Shown here: positions 60,010-64,000 of the stretch, piece after piece
How positions within the stretch are numbered: the stretch's first letter is position 1
Layout of the letters: each line of letters opens with the position of its first letter
DNA from: CAYOOT01 sp964405665
GTDB taxonomy: Bacteria > Bdellovibrionota_C > UBA2361 > SZUA-149 > CAZDWZ01
Length of the DNA stretch: 64,000 nucleotides
Direction of reading: 5' to 3'
Assembly (NCBI GenBank): GCA_964405665.1
Contig: CAYOOT010000006.1
Span: forward strand, 9,904-73,903
The notes under the pieces: model-generated
Seen by the model: only the letters and a program-made list of their open reading frames with translations
Database searches by the model: none
What the model was told of the DNA's origin: nothing
Made by a program: the position numbers and the translations under genes

Positions 60010-60171
60010 ATGAAAAGAACCTACCAACCAAGTAAAAAAAGAAGATTAAAAGCTCATGGCTTTAGAAAGAGAATGAAAACTAAAGATGGGCAAAATGTTC
60101 TCAAACGTCGTAGAGCAAAATCAAGAAAAAGACTTACTGTAAGTATTCCTAAGAAAGGAAGAAAGAGATAG
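60010..60171 (+). CDS. rpmH: 50S ribosomal protein L34
   Basis: 53 aa, very basic: MKRTYQPSKKRRLKAHGFRK, then RMKTKDGQNVLKRRRAKSRK. It is a component of the large ribosomal subunit. ATG 60010 is unambiguous because the family starts MKRTYQP. The C-terminus (RLTVSIPKKGRKR) extends about nine residues beyond the usual 44-46 aa form. It is followed by rnpA in the standard order, but a REP-like hairpin stands between them. Confidence 0.97.
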   Translation: MKRTYQPSKKRRLKAHGFRKRMKTKDGQNVLKRRRAKSRKRLTVSIPKKGRKR

Positions 60172-60182
60172 CAGTATTGCAA

Positions 60183-60210
60183 TGTAGGGGCACCCTTTAT
60201 GGGTGCCCTA
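60183..60210. repeat. REP-like hairpin between rpmH and rnpA
   Basis: TGTAGGGGCACCC with loop TTTAT and GGGTGCCC; the outermost pairs are lost on the right. It is the reverse-loop version of the unit at 13942. It lies between two genes normally co-transcribed and may lower rnpA expression relative to rpmH. Confidence 0.8.
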
Positions 60211-60258
60211 TAATAATACAATTGTAAAAATTATTTAATTGCAGGCGTAAACACTCCT

Positions 60259-60633
60259 GTGTCGGATCAAGAAAAACTAACGTCTGCTCGCCGGATAAAA
60301 AAAAGAAGAGAATTCTTACGTCTGCAATCTGCTAAATTTAAGATAAAAAGCAAATATTTTTTAATAGCTCTGGAGAAAAAAGAAGAGGGCTCCCCAGAAG
60401 AAAGTCGTTTGGGAATCACAATCACAAAAAAAGTGGATAAAAGGGCAGTAAAACGCAATTCTTTAAAGAGAAAATTAAGAGAGTTTTTCAGGAAAAATAG
60501 AATATATTTTAAACGGGTAATTGATTTGGTAATTATTGCCCAGAGAGGAGCATGTGAGTTAAGTAGTGCAGAGATAGAGCAGGATTTAAAGCAAGCTCTT
60601 TCCAAAGCTAGGCTTTGGAAAATAGAGGAGTAG
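60259..60633 (+). CDS. rnpA: Ribonuclease P protein component
   Basis: 124 aa basic protein that helps the RNase P RNA mature tRNA 5' ends. The family signature is VDKRAVKRNSLKRKLREFFR, preceded by ESRLGITITKKV and followed by DLVIIAQRGA. GTG 60259 gives the start; no ATG is available in frame before the conserved region. It sits between rpmH and yidD in the standard order. Confidence 0.93.
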   Translation: MSDQEKLTSARRIKKRREFLRLQSAKFKIKSKYFLIALEKKEEGSPEESRLGITITKKVDKRAVKRNSLKRKLREFFRKNRIYFKRVIDLVIIAQRGACELSSAEIEQDLKQALSKARLWKIEE

Positions 60634-60642
60634 GGAACTACC

Positions 60643-60912
60643 ATGTTTAAGGAGATAGATCGTTTCTGCAAAAGCATACTTATTTTTGTATTACAGCTTT
60701 GGAAAGCTTTGCTTTCGCCTCTTTTGGGGAATCATTGTAGATATTCCCCAACTTGTTCGGAATATGCTACTGAGTGTCTTAAAAAATATAGTATTTTTTG
60801 GGCAATTTTATTAATTATAAAACGCTTTTTAAAGTGTAATTCACTTTTTACACTAATTGCGTTAAGCACTTGGGCTGCTAACGTGCTCGGGGGAAAAGAC
60901 CCTGTACGCTAA
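60643..60912 (+). CDS. yidD: Membrane protein insertion efficiency factor YidD
   Basis: 89 aa with an N-terminal amphipathic/hydrophobic helix. The family motif is CRYSPTCSEYATECLKKY, and the C-terminus GGKDPVR matches the usual GGxDPVP. It assists YidC-dependent insertion of inner-membrane proteins. It starts 9 bases after rnpA and ends 12 bases before yidC, so it belongs to the same transcription unit. The segment before GGKDPVR is more hydrophobic than usual and lacks the common CHP motif. Confidence 0.9.
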   Translation: MFKEIDRFCKSILIFVLQLWKALLSPLLGNHCRYSPTCSEYATECLKKYSIFWAILLIIKRFLKCNSLFTLIALSTWAANVLGGKDPVR

Positions 60913-60924
60913 TTTAGGAAAATT

Positions 60925-62625
60925 ATGAGTGTGGCTACTGAGAATACCGATAATAAAAAAGGCTTGGCTTTATTTCTATTTCTTTTTCTGGCTTATATTT
61001 ATAAGGAAATGGTTTGGGATCCTTATTTCGAGCAGGATTTAAAGCTAAAGCAACAACAAACTGCCGCTAACAATCCAGCGTTGAATGAAGCACAAAAAGC
61101 AACTATCCAAAATAATCCGAATGTTCTTCATTCTCCTACAGAAGCAAATGTCATTGCCGCAAAAAATGCTAATTTAGCTTCTGATCAGCAAATCAAATCC
61201 GGCGGTGAATTAGTATTTGAAACAACAAAAATGCGAGTAAATGTTTCCCTTCTGGGAGGAAGATTAACGGAGATTTTATTAAAAGATTATAATTCTCAGT
61301 TAGCTTCTTTAGAGAAGTTAAACATGGTTGATCATCTGGAATATGAGACCTATCCTTTTGCAGTTTATTCCGGGAATCAAAGTGATGAAGGAGTGTCTTA
61401 CCGTGTTGTTTCTAATGAACTAAACACTTTAGTTTTAGAAGGAACACTGGCTGATGGCAGGAAAATAGTAAAAACCTTTAGTTTCAATCCTGATACTTAT
61501 TTTATTAATTTTGCTGCAAAATTAGATCGTGCTCCCGTAGATTTGTCAAAAGCTGTAGTGGAATGGACCAAAGTGATTCCGCCAAATTCAGCTAGCCTTT
61601 TAGATCCTTATAACAAAAGCGGTTATGTTTGGTTTAATGGTCAGAAAGTGGAAAGAGCCGATTTTCATTCCCTAAAATCCGATGTTGTTAATTTAGATAA
61701 TGCCGATTGGGTTTCCATGTCTGATAAATATTTCATGGCTTCTTTAATTTCCAATCAAGGGCCCACTGCTGCTAAAGTTTTAAGAACAGGAGACTTGTAC
61801 CGTTTGAGACTTTATGGAACAGATACCGAAATTCGAGCTACTGCATATATCGGACCGAAGAACTATCAAGATTTAATCAATGCCGGCTCGGGCTTAGAAA
61901 GAAATATTGATTTTGGAAAAACAGCGGTAATTGCCGTTCCTTTGCTGAATTTACTTCATATTTTGTATAATTTCTTTGGCAATTATGGACTAGCCATTGT
62001 GCTGCTAACAATCATCGTTAAGTTTGCTTTATATCCCTTAACAGCCAGCTCCTTTAAACAAATGAAAGCGATGCAAGATTTAGCACCGGAAATTCAGAAA
62101 CTCAAAGACAGCGGCAAAGACAAACAGCAACAGCAAATGGATATTATGCAGCTTTATAAAACAAAAGGCGTTAACCCCTTGGGCGGATGCTTACCGATGT
62201 TTTTACAACTGCCAATTTTTCTTGGTTTGTTTTCAGTTTTAAGTTTGGATATTCAATTGCGTCATGCCAAGTATGCTTTGTGGATTCATGATCTATCGGC
62301 CCCTGATCGCTTAATGCTTGGCGGACATGGTATTCCGGTGATGGTAATTATTTTCGTAATTACCATGCTGATTCAGCAATGGACTACCCCCAGCACAATG
62401 GAACCTTCACAGAAAAAAGCAATGCTCATCATGCCCGTTGTTTTTGGTTTTATGTTTGCAGGAATGCCCGCTGGATTAACCCTGTATTATTTAACCAATA
62501 ATTTTATTTCTATTGCTCAACAAAAAGGCTTAAAAGCTACTTCTAAAGGATCGGCACTAAAGCTGACGGTTGGAGTATCAGCACTGGTGTTTTTATTGGC
62601 ATTCATCCTTACAAAAATAGGCTAA
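60925..62625 (+). CDS. yidC: Membrane protein insertase YidC
   Basis: 566 aa, the long Gram-negative form. An N-terminal membrane anchor (residues 14-30), a Gln/Asn-rich linker, a large periplasmic beta domain (about 90-340) and the conserved five-helix core follow: NYGLAIVLLTIIVKFALYPL with its Lys, the cytoplasmic hairpin QKLKDSGKDKQQQQMDIMQL, NPLGGCLPMFLQLPIFLGLF and MPAGLTLYYLTNN. It inserts proteins into the inner membrane. It is one base from mnmE; the jag/khpB gene that often lies between them is absent. Confidence 0.96.
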   Translation: MSVATENTDNKKGLALFLFLFLAYIYKEMVWDPYFEQDLKLKQQQTAANNPALNEAQKATIQNNPNVLHSPTEANVIAAKNANLASDQQIKSGGELVFETTKMRVNVSLLGGRLTEILLKDYNSQLASLEKLNMVDHLEYETYPFAVYSGNQSDEGVSYRVVSNELNTLVLEGTLADGRKIVKTFSFNPDTYFINFAAKLDRAPVDLSKAVVEWTKVIPPNSASLLDPYNKSGYVWFNGQKVERADFHSLKSDVVNLDNADWVSMSDKYFMASLISNQGPTAAKVLRTGDLYRLRLYGTDTEIRATAYIGPKNYQDLINAGSGLERNIDFGKTAVIAVPLLNLLHILYNFFGNYGLAIVLLTIIVKFALYPLTASSFKQMKAMQDLAPEIQKLKDSGKDKQQQQMDIMQLYKTKGVNPLGGCLPMFLQLPIFLGLFSVLSLDIQLRHAKYALWIHDLSAPDRLMLGGHGIPVMVIIFVITMLIQQWTTPSTMEPSQKKAMLIMPVVFGFMFAGMPAGLTLYYLTNNFISIAQQKGLKATSKGSALKLTVGVSALVFLLAFILTKIG

Positions 62626-62626
62626 T

Positions 62627-64000
62627 TTGTTAGTGGATCGAGATACAATTGCGGCACCAATTACTGCCCGAGGTTTTGCAGGTGTTGCAGTTGTGAGGAT
62701 TAGCGGAGATCGAACAAAAGAAGTTCTGGAAAAGCTAATTCACAAGGCCAAGGAGGTTCTCAATAAACCAAGGGAACTGATCTTTACTGCAATTCTAAAT
62801 CCTAATTCTCAAGAAAGTCTGGATCATGGTTTATGTGTTTTATTTCCCGGGCCTAATAGTTTTACCGGCGAAGATGTCGCCGAAATCAATTTACACGGCA
62901 GTCCTTTTTTAGTTTCCAAATTATTAGAAATTTTAAATGAGCAAGGAGTGCGGCTTGCTCGGGCCGGGGAATTCACGGAAAGGGCTTTTTTAAACGGGAA
63001 AATTGACTTATCACAAGCCGAAGCGGTTGGAGATTTAATTCATGCAGAGACTGAAATTCAAGCAAAAATCGCCCGGGAACAATTAGGCGGTAAGCTTTCA
63101 CAGGCGATTTCAGAACTGGGTGAACCACTAAGGGATTTACTGGCAGAAATTGAAGCTTATATTGATTTCCCCGATGAGGACATCGATCCTCTTACTTATG
63201 AACAATGGGAAACCGAATTAAAAACTTCTAAGGAAAAAATCGAATCTTATTTATCCTCTTTTAGGCAGGGAAGAATTTCCAGAGAGGGTGCTTTGGTTGT
63301 TCTTGCCGGAGTGCCTAATGCCGGTAAATCCAGCCTTTTAAATAGACTTTTAGGGGAAGAGCGAGCCATTGTGACGGCTATTCCTGGAACTACCAGAGAC
63401 AGTTTGGAAGAAGTGGCTTCGATTGCTGGCTATTGCGTCAGGTTCTGCGATACGGCCGGTTTAGCCAGAGCAGAAGAGCGAGCGATTGATCCGGTTGAAA
63501 AACTTGGTATTGAACGCAGTTGGCAAAAGCTGGAAGCTGCAGATTTGGTTTTGTATATCTTTGATGTCAGTCAGACTTTTTCCTTACAGGAAAAAGTTTT
63601 TTCATTAGTAGAGGATAAGAATAGGAACATATTGCTTGTGGCAAATAAGGATGATTTAGGTAGAAATCAAACATTTCCTAAAAATTATCCGGTTATTTAT
63701 ATTTCTGCAAAAACTGGAGAAGGGCTGGAAGACTTAAGAAAGAAAATACTGGAGACAATTCTTGGTTCGAATACAATCTCTGGCTCCTTATTAATCAGCA
63801 CCAGAAGACATTTTGAGGCTTTAAAAGAGGCTAAAAGCTTTCTGGAACAAGTGATCTCCGGTCTTGCTAAAAGAGTTCCTTCGGAATTTGTCTCAGCAGA
63901 TTTAAGAGCGGCACTTCATGCTCTTAATGATATTATTGGGGTGACTTATACCGAGGATATTTTAGGAAGAATTTTTTCTAAGTTTTGTATTGGTAAATAG
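62627..64000 (+). CDS. mnmE: tRNA modification GTPase MnmE
   Basis: 457 aa, complete to its stop at the window edge. It works with MnmG to modify U34 of tRNAs. The N-terminal folate-binding domain (DTIAAPITARGFAGVAVVRI) comes first, and the G domain has GVPNAGKSSLLNRLLG, PGTTRD, DTAG and ANKDD; the C-terminus is the catalytic CIGK motif (FCIGK). TTG 62627 begins one base after the yidC stop; GTG 62633 is an equally likely start. mnmG is not in the window. Confidence 0.95.
   Translation: MLVDRDTIAAPITARGFAGVAVVRISGDRTKEVLEKLIHKAKEVLNKPRELIFTAILNPNSQESLDHGLCVLFPGPNSFTGEDVAEINLHGSPFLVSKLLEILNEQGVRLARAGEFTERAFLNGKIDLSQAEAVGDLIHAETEIQAKIAREQLGGKLSQAISELGEPLRDLLAEIEAYIDFPDEDIDPLTYEQWETELKTSKEKIESYLSSFRQGRISREGALVVLAGVPNAGKSSLLNRLLGEERAIVTAIPGTTRDSLEEVASIAGYCVRFCDTAGLARAEERAIDPVEKLGIERSWQKLEAADLVLYIFDVSQTFSLQEKVFSLVEDKNRNILLVANKDDLGRNQTFPKNYPVIYISAKTGEGLEDLRKKILETILGSNTISGSLLISTRRHFEALKEAKSFLEQVISGLAKRVPSEFVSADLRAALHALNDIIGVTYTEDILGRIFSKFCIGK

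Overview
This is an A+T-rich stretch of a bacterial chromosome around the replication origin. The gene order dnaA, dnaN, recF, gyrB, gyrA, with rpmH, rnpA, yidD, yidC, mnmE at the far end, marks it as origin-proximal. The host is Gram-negative in organisation: it has a large-type YidC, an RND efflux pump with an outer-membrane factor lipoprotein, and an AcvB/VirJ-type periplasmic protein. TGA is used as a stop. I cannot name a phylum from sequence alone. The mix of RND pump, MprF/AcvB and bacillithiol genes with TrmB-type regulators and a Cys-rich protein family that I associate with Patescibacteria (CPR) genomes suggests a deltaproteobacterium- or Bdellovibrionota-like host that shares genes with CPR, but this is inference.

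Layout. 1-4.2 kb: partial biotin carboxylase (-), thioredoxin reductase (+), and F0 ATP synthase genes atpI-like, atpB and atpE (-). 4.4-8.8 kb: dnaA, a candidate oriC, dnaN, recF. 8.8-16.2 kb: Cys-rich paralog, periplasmic binding protein, antiporter, SrkA kinase, a split Cys-rich paralog and a divergent TrmB regulator. 16.4-23.3 kb: gyrB, gyrA, acyl-AMP ligase. 23.4-30.7 kb: a decayed toxin-antitoxin-like relic, an SRPBCC gene, and a TetR-controlled tripartite efflux operon with visible operators. 30.7-37 kb: ORF6N protein, large palindrome, a tandem-Lrp/AlaX/Cys-rich operon, rarD, gpsA. 37.1-47.4 kb: Cys-rich/acvB/mprF/DUF1003 operon, nucleotidyltransferase, AAA ATPase, and a second Cys-rich/TrmB locus in ruins. 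47.4-52.8 kb: ABC-2 exporter operon interrupted by a nucleotidyltransferase pair, TauE-like permease, binding lipoprotein. 52.8-58.6 kb: a methyltransferase-bshC-bshB-bshA operon for bacillithiol, ending in another Cys-rich gene. 58.7-64 kb: inositol-phosphatase-type enzyme and the rpmH-rnpA-yidD-yidC-mnmE block.

The most striking content is the Cys-rich family: six loci (four full-length, one split in two genes, one decayed). All five intact copies align without a gap over about 102 residues, with cysteines falling almost only on every third residue and a 12-residue coil period, which predicts a Cys-lined beta-solenoid. Each protein carries two such blocks, each closed by the same cap motif, with zinc-ribbon-like ends. 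I know of no assigned function. Genomic partners here include bacillithiol synthesis, MprF/AcvB, AlaX, LIV-type binding proteins and TrmB regulators.

Six REP/BIME-like hairpin elements sharing GTAGGGGCA stems sit between genes, several containing the stop codon or lying just ahead of the start of neighbouring genes. No rRNA, tRNA, CRISPR array or complete insertion sequence was recognised.
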